Assembly: GCA_038503075.1 (NCBI GenBank)
Contig: JBCAML010000018.1
Location: forward strand, 868,001 to 932,000
Length of the DNA stretch: 64,000 nt
Direction: 5' to 3'
Origin: Gyromitra esculenta
Lineage: Eukaryota; Ascomycota; Pezizomycetes; Pezizales; Discinaceae
Every line of letters starts with the position of its first letter. The first letter of the stretch is position 1. A program made the position numbers and the translations under genes. Shown here in pieces: positions 22,900 to 33,328 of this stretch. Below the pieces are notes generated by a model. The model was given only the letters and a program-made list of their open reading frames with translations. It did no database searches and had not been told where the DNA came from.

Positions 22900-23967
22900 A
22901 TGACTCTCGATTCCTTTTTGTCCCTTCTTGGTGAGGAAGTGGAGGATGTCTATGAAGGTTGTCCATCGTTCCTCGTCCAATCTTTTACCCCAGCTAACAT
23001 TTCAAGCATCACCTGTCGACATCAGAATCCTTCATCCTTTTCTCTGCCGTCCCTTCATCTAGGAATCTTGGGTTTATCAATCGCAGTGTTCCCTCGCTCT
23101 CGCTGACCGTTGCCGGTCAAGATTTGATCATCCACCAATCCCCCGCACTTTTATCGTCGTCTCGTGAAACAGGTACAACAGGTGCTGGTATGTTTATGCA
23201 GAGTTAGGCACTAGTCATGGAAGCTACGCCCTACAGCCCACACAACCTTATTTCTATCACTGGGATAACTGATTCAGTTCTGGGCAGTCCTATGGAAAAT
23301 CACGCCTGAGTTTGCGGATTGGATATGTGATAAGCAGAATCCACTTTTCACCCATGGGATACTTTCATCATCATCATCAGTTTTGGAACTCGGGAGTGGA
23401 TCCTCAGCCCTTCTTGCATTGACTCTAGGCACACGAGTTGGGACCTTTATCATTAGCGATCAAGACTACGTCTTAAAACTCGTCCAGAAAAATCTCGATG
23501 AGAACCTGTCGGCCATAGGGAGGACACCAGGTGGGCCATCGAAAAGGCGGGGAAAACTTGCAAGAACCACATGCAAAGACCAAGCGCCGAAAATCTCCGC
23601 AATCACCCTAGACTGGGAGACCGACCGTGTTCATTACCACCCGACGCTCTTGGGATGCATTCCATTATCCGCAGTAATAGCCTGTGATACCATATATAAC
23701 GAAAGCCTCGTCAAGCCATTTGTAGACACCTGCGTGGCTGCTTGCTCTCTATCACACCAAAGCACAGAAAAAACTGCGATCCCCACGGTAGCCATAGTCG
23801 CTCAGGAACTCCGATCCCCGGAAGTGTTTGAAGACTGGTTGGAAGTGTTTCAAAAGTCGTTTCATACATATCGTATACCTGACTCACTTCTGGCCCCTTC
23901 TTTGAGGTCTACCTCCGGCTACAGCGTGCATATTGGCATACTTCGTCCTGGAGTTGAGCATGCCTAA
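22900..23967 (+). CDS. RKM5: Rkm5-like ribosomal lysine methyltransferase
   Basis: SAM-dependent methyltransferase of the METTL21/Rkm5 family; yeast Rkm5 methylates ribosomal protein L1. Three exons: 22900-22957, 23026-23187 and 23288-23967, 299 aa. The acceptor ending ATCAG before AATCC is chosen because it yields VYEESFILFSAVPSSRNLGF, continuing into SLTVAGQDLIIHQSPALLSS and TTGAVLWKITPEFADWI, the family's N-terminal signature. The SAM-binding motif is LELGSGSSALLALTLG (about residues 106-121), followed by ISDQDYVLKLVQKNL, the acidic ITLDWE and the catalytic-region ACDTIYNE. It ends VHIGILRPGVEHA. Short region 23380-23390 is a TCA repeat coding for serines. Confidence 0.85.
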
Positions 23968-24013
23968 AACCAAATACATTATTTTTTACATACAAAGAGT
24001 AAACACCCTAGAT

Positions 24014-26657
24014 TCATCCTCCTCTATCAATTTTTTTTATTACTTGCTGTGGGATGTGCTCCGCTGCAAAATCTGCCATATCCTCCTTTGAAAATATTCC
24101 TTCTGGGGTCTCACTCATTTCGTGCGCTAATGATAGGTTTGGCGGCATGCTGGGTGATCCACCAAGTGGCGTAAAAGGTGGTGATACAGCTATTTTTGGC
24201 CGAGACTTGAAGACGGAATTGTAATCAGAGGAAAGCAACAGGTCTTCTTTACGAGTTTTGTCGAGTAGTGAATTTCTCGATGGTGTTAGCAAATTTTCCC
24301 TTGGGGCGAAAAACAAGGGCAATTGTTCATTTTGTTGGTGCCGAGTGCTCTGCGGAAAATAGGCGCTTAGGCTCAATGTGCTCTCATCCATGTCGAATGT
24401 ATTATCTAGTGGCGGTTGATATGACATTCGATGTTGTTGGCTTCTTTTGACTGGTGATGGCTTCTCTGGCGAAAATGTGGTCGCGACCATAGTTGACACA
24501 ATCTATAAAATCAGCCTCCATGAATCTGTGTCACAGATGGAGCAGCCAAGCCAACCTGTTCAGCCAAAAGTTCGTCATCCCCAAATCCCAACGAAGTTCG
24601 CAGTGATTTGCTTTGTTGGGGTGGCTGTGGGGAAAAAACGTCCGCATGACTTGTTGGTGGGTCTGGTATGGCTATCGAGCCCTCAAATGCACTGAAACCC
24701 TGGTCGTCATCGTCGTCTGGATACGAGGCATCACTTGTACTTATTGGGTGCGGTTCATATTCTTCGATTTGCTGGGAGACCTTTATCAACGGAGTATCTA
24801 AAGGATTGCACTGCCTCTGTAAACGCGAGAAAGACTCGGCCCCCCAACCTGATCGGTAATCATGTCTTGAACTTTCATAAATCGGAGGTTTGGGTTCCTG
24901 CCTCTCGTCATCCATTTCCATTAGGTCCACATCCATTGGATCTGTGTCTATAAGATCTATATCCATGGGATCTATTTTCATAAATCCCCCCATATATTCT
25001 GGTTCGAGATTCGCCATCGGTGGCTGGCTGGGTGGTAGCTGGAGTTGATATTCCGAAGTGGTAGACACCTCACGTCTTCTAAGAATTCCGGTTGCCGCAA
25101 GATCCTCTCGTAGTGAATCCATGAGTTCGGTATCTATTGTTGTATATCAGTAAACAAAAATTAAAAAATATGTCTAGCTACTTGAGGCCGAAACATACAT
25201 TCGTTTTTCTGGGTAGCTAAATGATCGTTAACAATCTTCAATTGGCTACTATGCAAGTGCTGCAACCGTGTCAGTCTAATGAGTTTATAGTAATAATAAG
25301 TAACCAAGAACCCACCTGATGTTGGTCGAACACCACTTTCAACTCTGTTTTCTTGGCCCAAGTCTCTCCCTCAACCTCTGCCCTAGGAGAAATCATGGCA
25401 CCCAAATTTGAGGCAATTCTTAAAGCTGCCTCCCTCATGTGCCTCAATTCTCTTAGCCTGCTCTTTTGCTCTTGTACTTGCTTCTCCAAAGCTCTGAGGC
25501 TGACTTCGCCACTTCCCATCCCAACAAGTCCGTTCTTAAAATGGTGGTGCTTTGCCAGCGCTTTCTCGAAAGGTAGTTCAAAAAATTGATCCCTCATGTA
25601 CCTCTGATCCCCCTTCAATAAAATATCGAGCCACCTCTGGTCACCAAGCCAATTGTTACTCCATTTCCGGAAGACCTCTTCTTCATACCCTCTGGGTAAA
25701 ATTTTTGGAGCTTCCTTAGGCATTAGCTGCGATAAGGTTTCTGACAACGTGGAAATTTGTAGTTCTTTAGTGTCCAGGAAGGAAGAGAAAGAAGACCATT
25801 GAGACTTTGATAGGCGCCGGGAGAGCAAGAGACGCGTAAGCGAAGATTGGTACGCGAGAATCAAGACCGTCAAACCCCTAAGCGAAGGCGCAAGTGAGGA
25901 TGTTTGTTTGTATGCTATGTTTGATCACTGGTCAGCCTACGAAAGTACGAGGATGATACTCAGTTTCCCCTACATGCCCGTGAACGCACCAAAGGTTTTC
26001 TGATTTGCATCTCCAAAGCTCCCCTTCTCGATTTGGTCCCGTAGCACCATCGTGGACAACGACAACAACAGTTCCTCATAGCGATCCCCAGAACAATCAT
26101 CCAAGAGCGTGCGCCGAACCAAAATGCCCCCTCCCAACTGACCGCTCTTTTTGAGGTCGGTGAGCCATTTGAAAACGACGTTCCGCAATTCTCGCGATTG
26201 AGTGGGCTCGTATATTGGCCAGCATGTCTCCAATCTCTAATGTCGACGTTTGCGCAATTAGCCTTTAATACTGTATTTTTGTTTTCATTGCATAAATAAG
26301 AGTAGAGTTGCATACAATAGCGCATTCCTCTGGATCAAAGGTGTGCAGCAGATGATAAACAATGTGTTCGAAGGCTTTACTCTTGTTTTTCAGCGAGGTA
26401 AAGATATCGGTGGTGATGGGAAAGGATTCCTCAGAATCATTGTCGTAGTCTAATAGGTGTAAGTTGGTGAGAAGCAGCGACACAGTTGTTGGTGATGGCC
26501 TCATTGGATGTTTTGTTGGCGCACTAATTATGGATAAGGGGATACTTAGATTGGGTAGAGGGGTTTTGCGGTAGGAATCTTGAGAATGAGATTGGGTTTG
26601 GTTGCTTGCTTGAGCTGTGAAATCTAGGCTAAACCTTGTCACTTTCAGGGTCGTCAT
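24014..26657 (-). CDS. HAUS6-like augmin complex subunit
   Basis: Probable fungal augmin subunit 6, recruiting gamma-tubulin to spindle microtubules for branching nucleation. Six exons on the minus strand: 26657-26316, 26236-25974, 25877-25316, 25259-25199, 25133-24556 and 24502-24014, 764 aa. The N-terminal third matches the HAUS6 N-terminal domain pattern: HLLDYDND, VYHLLHTFDPEE, then RLETCWPIYEP, LTDLKKSGQL, VRRTLLDDCSGDRYEELLLSLSTMVLR. Helical segments follow (SRRLSKSQWSSF, LEKQVQEQKSRLRELRHMRE). The C-terminal half is acidic, disordered and rich in MDIDL/MDVDL repeats, with SPPFTPLGG-type proline-directed sites. The exon 5/6 junction (donor at 24555) is preferred over a 32-base alternative. 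Confidence 0.78.
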
Positions 26658-27272
26658 GCTCTAGAAGGAGCGATATGTATGTGTTGCTGGTTTTTCTAGG
26701 CAATGGGCGATGAGAATAGCCGTGACGATTGTGATGGCGGCTTCCCGAGATGTAGAGGGGCACAGCCATCAGCTCTTCTCTAAGCAAAGCAGAGTACTCT
26801 CTACTCCACTCTGGAGTTCGTATCCTCTATGCAGAGTACCTGGCAAGACGTCTGTTCCTTTTAGCTCCGACGAGGATCCTTGTAATAAGTTGTGGAGTAC
26901 CGATATCACCATACATAACTGGGCAGGTGGACGTTTGTATCTTGGTTGAGCCGCTTCACATCCTGCACGTACGGGTTATCTTACGAACCTTGTCTAGGCA
27001 AGTCCAGTTGGGCAGCTATACCTACATGTACCCTACATAGGCGATTCAAAACAGATAATACATGTATAATATGTAAGAGCAACATGTACATGTACTTACC
27101 TTCTCCCAATACCCGTTCTCTCCTCTTCCTCTTCCTCTTCCTCTTCCTCTCCTTCTTCTGCTTCTCCGCAGTTTCCCCCTTGTATCGCGCTTCTACGTGC
27201 TCCTCCCTCCTAGACCAGAGCATTATTGCTTGCTATTTTCGTAATCCTTATCCATTAGGTTCCTTTGAAGCA
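26658..27272. promoter_or_regulatory. Divergent intergenic region augmin/HD nucleotidase
   Basis: Contains three TACATGTA palindromes within 80 bases (near 27023, 27058, 27088) and a CTCTTC pyrimidine repeat at about 27117-27165, immediately upstream of the HD-domain gene. No ORF. Confidence 0.55.
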
Positions 27273-28339
27273 ATGCCAGAGACCCCACGTAAGTACCCCG
27301 CTACTATTAAAAAAAAACTTGGAATTCACTGAAGGATTCTAAACAGTCCCTTCCAACACCAACAACTTTGTCAAGAATTGGTCACTTGATGCAGGTATGT
27401 CTTTGTAGTCTATTCAAAGAATAAAGGCAAAAACAACTGATCGTAATCTCGCTGACGTTATCACTATCAATTTATTCCCTGCAGTTCTCAATTCGGTTCC
27501 CAAACCAGTGACTTCAGCATCAAGCTCACCCCTAGCATTTTTGCACGTCATCGAGCGCCTAAAAACAACCCCCAGGGAGGGATGGCGGAGATTTGATATT
27601 CAGCATGGAGGTCTTTCATCAATTCTATGTTTCTTAATGCCCTCGTATGGTCAGAATTCCTAGCGCTGATCTATCATGGGTAATATACAGAGTCTATAGC
27701 AGATCATATGTACCGGATGTCGATTATCACGATGCTTTGCCCACCAGAGGAGAATATCGATAAGGACCGTTGTGTGAAGTTGGCGTTGATCCATGACATG
27801 GCCGAGGCTTTAGTTGGCGACATCACCCCGCCTGACAATGTTCCCAGAGGTGTGTACCCTTGTAAATATACCATAACCTTTATTTAGACATTCGTACTAA
27901 AGAGCGACCTTTCGGTAGAGGAGAAGTACAAGCGAGAACTCGAGTCCATGGAATACATCTGTGGGGAGCTTCTGAGGCCAATTTCTGAGGTTATTGCGAA
28001 GGAGTTCATGAGCCTGTGGGAAGAATATGAAACTGGAGAAACCAAAGAAGCCATATTTGTTAAGGATGGTTAGTTTCACTTCACCTCTTCTCTTGGAATT
28101 CAGCCGCAGCTGATGTTGACTCCATCTACAATATCCTAGTGGATCGGTTCGAACTAATCTGCCAGACAATTGAGTACGAGAAGAAATACAAAGCCAAGAA
28201 GGACTTGGGGGAGTTTTTCCATGTTAGAGTGGGCATCAAGAACGGCTTTGTGAAAAAGTGGGTTGAGGATGTTCTCCGTGAAAGGGAGGCCTTTTGGAAG
28301 GCTATGGGAGTGGAGAGCGTACTTGAACCGATTTTATGA
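27273..28339 (+). CDS. HD-domain 5'-deoxynucleotidase (HDDC2/YGK1-like)
   Basis: Metal-dependent HD-domain phosphohydrolase removing phosphate from deoxynucleoside monophosphates. Six exons: 27273-27288, 27347-27394, 27485-27610, 27691-27849, 27919-28068 and 28104-28339, 244 aa. Family blocks in order: [40 protein letters not shown] (first metal-binding His), [18 protein letters not shown] (the HD pair) and the late aspartate region of [21 protein letters not shown], then KKDLGEFF. Reading phase is kept at every junction; exon 1 is only 16 bases. The central [21 protein letters not shown] helix is family-typical. Confidence 0.87.
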
Positions 28340-28861
28340 GGAAGCATCTTCCTTTCTCGAACAACATGATACCTCTTTCCTTTTGTCGCCATTTTCTTCA
28401 TTCCTGTTCTGTTTGCGTACCATTTTCTCTCACTGCCTAGCATTACGTCCGTAAACTATCGGGACTCTTCTATTTGCATGTACCAGATTTTATTAGGGAG
28501 CGGGCATGGTTGTTTCGATGCAACATTTTTTTTGCCTACCCCGATGAGGCGATAACCTATAAAAGGACTCTGCCCTAAACTGATAACTGATAACGGAAAC
28601 ATGTCCGCCAAGCTCATAGGCGAGACAGGAGGCTCTGCACTGGAACGGCAACGGCTGAATTGTGTTTTCTTTTCTTATCCTTTTCTTCCAGCGTGTCGGT
28701 GGGCTCCCAGAGACTTCTCACTGTGTTGAAAGAAACAAACGATCGCTTTTTGTGTTCAAAGCAGTCCAATTCCCTCCATCTATCTGAAGGGAAAACTCTT
28801 TGTATCAGCCACCTCGGAAACAGCTTCGATCCAAACAAGGTACCACGATACCAGTCCACCA
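28340..28861. other. Short intergenic region HD gene/SEH1
   Basis: 3' end of the HD-domain gene and promoter of SEH1 (tandem orientation). Pyrimidine-rich near 28350-28420 and 28660-28700; no ORF supported. Confidence 0.45.
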
Positions 28862-30271
28862 ATGTCTGGGAGAAGCCTAAATTCGTCGCAAGCAAGCTAC
28901 ATCCAATTCTCAACCGGTCACGATGACCTCGTCCACGATGTCGCATATGGTATTTACTAATTCCGCCCACTCGTTGCACTCAGTCGAATTCTGCCCCACG
29001 TTCGATTAACTAATTCTGAGTGCGACGAGTGATGGGGTGTCTCTGGATCATTAGATTTCTACGGCAGGCGCATGGCGACCGTTTCGTCTGATCAGCGGCT
29101 AAAAGTTTTTGATTTAAACGATGAAGGGGAATGGGTTATAAGCGAATCCTTCAGAGCTCATGATGCGAGCATCAATAGGGTACGTGGCTTGAAAGCGGGG
29201 CTCTTTGTTGGTATCGTTGCTGATTCATGCAGGTAATATGGGGACCGCCAGAGCATGGTCAAATCATCGCAACTTGTTCCTATGATCGAACCGTCAAAAT
29301 ATGGGAAGAGCAGGAAATGGGTAATTCCTACCCAAATCATTCCATTAAAATCCGTACCTGGAGGCTAATTACCTTCGCTTGCAGAGCCTAAAGGCTCTAA
29401 CCTCCGCTGGAAACGCCAATTCCAAACGACATCTGAATCTCATACTGCTGTATACGATATTTCCTTCCCGCCTATGTCTGCCTGCTCCGCTTCCGGGACA
29501 TCTACAGGTTTAAAACTCGCTTTCATCTCCACTGATGGTACTGTACATATCTACGAGTGCCGTGAACCCCAAGATCTCACACACTGGATCGCAGTCGATG
29601 TGATACATGCTCTCCCCGCCACATTGGGCAAAGAAAATGAGGTCTCATTCTGCCTTGACTTTTGCCCGTCTCGCTGGGGTGGTGAACAACTTGTCGTTGG
29701 TGCTATGGACAAAGCACAGGTATACCGCCACAATAAGCTCGGCAAATTCCGTGCCGCAGAAGAGTTGCAAGGTCACCGGGGCCTCGTCCGTGACGTTAGC
29801 TGGGCTGCTGGAATGGGCCGGAGCTATCACCTCATTGCAACAGCCTGCAAGGATGGTCACGTTCGCATCTTTAAACTCACGACCAACACCGGTAACCTCG
29901 CTGCTCCAAAAAGCAAATATCCAAACAGTGGCGGGAGCGGGCGGCGGCCTAGGCCGGGCGCAGGTGCAGGCTTAGGCGCGGATTTGAGAGGCCAAGATGA
30001 ATTGCTAACAGTCGTAGAGCCAGAGGACGGCGGGGGTGACGGAGAAGATGAGCGTTGGCATGTTGATCTAATTGCAGACTTTGAGGACCATCATAGGGAG
30101 GTGTGGAGGGTTGCGTGGAATGCTACAGGGACTGTGTTGAGTAGCGCTGGGGATGATGGGAATATTAGGTTGTGGAAAGCAGCATTTTCTGGGAAGTTTC
30201 AATGCTTATCCGTTATTGCCTCTCATCGTTCTAGGTACATACCGCTCTTGAATATGACTGGGGTGAAGTGA
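28862..30271 (+). CDS. SEH1: Nucleoporin/SEA-complex WD40 protein Seh1
   Basis: Beta-propeller subunit shared by the nuclear pore Y-complex (Nup84 complex) and the SEA/GATOR2 complex controlling TORC1. Four exons: 28862-28949, 29055-29179, 29233-29320 and 29385-30271, 395 aa. WD blocks are visible: [28 protein letters not shown] (first repeat), SFRAHDASINRVIWGPPEHG with ATCSYDRTVKIWEE, KLAFISTDGTVHIYE, HRGLVRDVSWA, ATACKDGHVRIFKL, and the last HREVWRVAWNATGTVLSSAGDDGNIRLWKA. Between the fifth and sixth blades is an extra glycine-, then acid-rich insertion of about 50 residues. The tail continues about 30 residues past the last WD unit. Confidence 0.92.
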
Positions 30272-31039
30272 GGGGTGCAGGCTGACTGAGATGCAGTAGC
30301 AGGTGGGAAGGGGATCAAGTGACGTTCGATGATTGAATTTTGTTCTACTAGGGGTTTTTTATAATTCAATTCTTCGAATTTCGGCTCCCTCCGCGAAACT
30401 TTAGGGTGCGGAAAGGAAAACCTGGAGGGCATTCCTGAATTGATATTTTTTAATCTCATCAGAACGGGAGGTACGTAAGCAAAGTAAAGACCTTTGCTGG
30501 CTATTCTCGTATAATAATATTCTTATCCATAGAGAAGAGTATGCAATTTCTCCAAATTACCTATTCAAATAAGATTGATGGCACGTGGTTGCGAATCGGT
30601 ATCGGTAATTGAAGTAACCTGAAGGCCCTAAGTACTCGAGTGATGATGTATGAACTTAGAGGGCCCAATCTACGTATTATGTCATAAGAGATACAAGTTT
30701 TTTCTAGATAGGGAGCTCAGATAGGTTGAAAAGTATCTTTCGAGGCAGACCTTACGTAGCGATCCGGAGCTCAAGCACATGTATTTAAAGAACGAAAAAC
30801 TCGAAACCTCTGCCTGCTTAGTGCTGCTGGAGCTCGCCCCATTCGGTCTATTTTAGTACTAACGGTGGAGGTATTGGGGCTGATGTAGAAAACTGTGGGA
30901 AAGAACGTCTGCAAAGGTGCTCTGGAAAGAACATAAAGAGTACCAAGAAACTGGGGTTGAAGCCTGCTACTCTGCGATGGGTTTCATATAATTAAGCTAT
31001 AGAGAACTTATTTCCTTGTAGATAGGAGATTGATCAATA

Positions 31040-31462
31040 GTGGTAATCAAACGCTGAAAATCCCCGGGAGTTGAAGGTGAGTTGAAACTTTTGGGGAGCG
31101 TTTCTAGGCCGTTTGTAGAAAAGTGCAGTTGAAAAAAATTTCAACTCTTCATCTGGCTTCCAGGCCAGATGAACGAGTTTAGCTGGTTGAAACCCGATAG
31201 ACCTATACTACTTCTGAGAAAGTGAACTCCGATAACAGGGAGTGATCCTTGTAGTGCCGAGAAAATTGGGACTTCGTATGCCCTTCACTCGTTTAGTTCG
31301 AGTTGAACCCTAGCCCTATTGTGCTAAGCCAGGGATTTTTTTTCCGTTGAACTGGATTCTCAATCCTTCAACCTGGGTGACAACTTTCATTGTCTCACAA
31401 TTCTCGACTAAAAGTCTCAACCCACCTTCAACTCCTGGGGGAAATCAACGTTTGATTACCCC
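31040..31462. mobile_element. TIR element, 423 bp, TA-flanked
   Basis: Arms of about 55 bases: left GTGGTAATCAAACGCTGA, right inverted GGGGTAATCAAACGTTGA, both followed by GGAGTTGAAGGTG(A/G)GTTGA. TA at 31038-31039 and 31463-31464. Inside is a further hairpin (CATCTGGC...GCCAGATG) and repeated GTTGAA words. Non-coding. Confidence 0.78.
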
Positions 31463-32138
31463 TAATTATTCTAAACGTGGGAAGAAGAGTCAGCGTGATT
31501 TAACAAAATTCCTCTGTCAAGCATGATACCAGTTTGGCTGCTAGGAGGAGGAAAACTAGTATCTCCTCCCTGAACAGACTTGCGCTATGTTAGAGAAAAT
31601 ATTCCAAGTAAATTTGGGACAATGAGGCATCGGAGATGAGTTTTAGTGACCGTGACTGGCGCCTTAACTAATTTGCACACAGGTACTCGCTAAAAAAAAA
31701 AGTCTTACCTCGGAGTACAACATGAGTACATTGTACTCATGTTGCTAGTATTATTGTCAGTCACGTGACGGATTTGACCAATCAAATCCGAATCCCGCCT
31801 ATTAGTCAGCTGTTGACCGACATTAATTCTAGCGATATGAGTAGGCAGGACCACATTAATGAACCCTAGTCTCGCAATCAGACGTCCATTCGCTAAACCC
31901 AGGATAGAGACAATCCGTCAACACCCAATATAGAAAAAGATTGTCACGTGACAAGTCGGCTGAGAGACTAAGTGAACCCTGCAACTGCCAGCACATATTA
32001 CAATCATTATTAAAAGGAAACAAATAAACAAGCATCCTCATTCTAGCCTGTAGTTCATTTTTTGGTTGACTAGTCCTATTGGCATCAATAGCTGAGTTGT
32101 GTGATGGTTCACTGGCGAGGTTCTGTGGTTGTCACGTA

Positions 32139-32542
32139 CAGGGGGTAACGGCCGGACGGCGGACACGGTCAAATGGCGGACAGGGGTCAGGTCTACTTGG
32201 CAAAAACTTGGCAAGGACTATAGAGAGGGTACAGGACTATAAGAAAGCTACCCAATTTTTAGAAAACCAGTACCCTATCCATAGTCCTGTACCCTCTTGA
32301 TAGTTCTGTGCCAAGCCCCAAGCCCCCTGTCCGCCATTAGACCGTGTCCGCCATCCGGCCGTTACAGTGAAAACCGGTCATATGGCGGATCCGGGGTGTG
32401 GCGGACAGGGGTATTTTTTTTGGCTGAGGGATACAATATCCGCTGGTTGTGCGGCTCAGGAATATTGTGTCCCTTTGTTCAGAGCACCCCTGTCCGCCAC
32501 ACCCCGGATCCGCCATATGACCGGTTTTCACTATACCCCCTG
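32139..32542. mobile_element. TIR element family G, copy 2, carrying a nested insertion
   Basis: Same termini (CAGGGGGTAACGGCCGG) and core as the copy at 17464; TA at 32137-32138 and 32543-32544. The right arm is split at GGCCGTTA by another complete TIR element (32365-32533) that duplicated the TA. Without the insert the element is about 233 bases. Confidence 0.88.
32365..32533. mobile_element. Nested TIR element inside family G copy 2
   Basis: 169 bases; arms of about 48 bases beginning (C/T)AGTGAAAACCGGTCATAT and including GGCGGATCCGGGGTGTGG, almost perfectly inverted. TA at 32363-32364 and 32534-32535 is the duplicated target. It is therefore younger than its host element. The CAGTG start is common for Tc1/mariner ends. 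Confidence 0.87.
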
Positions 32543-32544
32543 TA

Positions 32545-33017
32545 CCGCATTTTGTGCAGTTACGAGATTGTGCGATGGCAAGAACTAACCGAATAAAGTC
32601 TTGGCGATGGGGGCTCCGGGATGTGAGGGTGGGTGGTGGGTTAGGGATTTAACTAACCTTTGGATGTTAATTCAGGGCAATAATGCTATATGCCTCAGAA
32701 ATCATTTTTCTGTTCGGGATTTTCCTTCTCTGGGTTCTCTATCAATCCATGTAAGAGCTTGAGCTATGTGTTTTCGCTCTCCTAAAGTAAAGGCCCCTGG
32801 AACTCGAGTTTAGAAGGCACAGGCATTTTTGATTTTATTGTTGTGATGATAACGAACATCATGCATGACTGCTGTGGTGTGAATTAAATTTTATTTGAGA
32901 TAATTATGACGACACTACCCTAACCCACCACCCACCCTCACACCGGAGCCCCCCTCACCCAGACTTTATTTGGTTAATTCTCGCCATTGCGCAATCTCGT
33001 AACTGCACAAAATACGG
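32545..33017. mobile_element. Long-arm TIR element abutting family G copy 2
   Basis: 473 bases; arms of about 100 bases starting CCG(C/T)ATTTTGTGCAGTTACG and running through GGAGCC and GGGTGGGTGGTGGGTTAG. The left TA (32543-32544) is shared with the neighbouring element, the right TA is 33018-33019. Centre of about 260 bases is non-coding. Confidence 0.85.
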
Positions 33018-33328
33018 TATTGATCAGGTACCCTGAGGTAAGACTCATTTTTTTTAGCGGGTAAACAGCTCGCCTATGTCGTATGTCAACGAGACGTAAG
33101 TAAAGAATGGTGTAGCAATTGGAATTCAACTTCAACTTCAATAAACGCAGCCAGTCAACCCTGCATACTATCTCTTTTCCAGCGTCAATAAACTATAATA
33201 CATTGAAACCAGGTGTACATCGCAATGCGCACATCTTTATTCCAGAGGCGTCTCGGAAGAAATGACAATGTAATAGAACTAAACGTAAAAAGAAGCCTTC
33301 GAAAAATGAAAGTGGCTCCCCTCCGTAA

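Larger units (their letters stand above)
30272..33328. other. 3-kb gene-free region with stacked TIR elements
   Basis: No gene supported. Contains the element at 31040-31462 and the compound cluster at 32139-33017. Between them are a 27-base palindrome at 31728-31754 (AACATGAGTAC inverted), GGATTTGACCAATCAAATCC-type hairpin near 31770 and two CACGTG boxes (31764, 31945). Confidence 0.6.

Noticed and set aside
24513..24555. 32-base alternative intron in the augmin gene
   Set aside because: Shorter than any other intron in the window; the 53-base alternative keeps phase and has a branch point.
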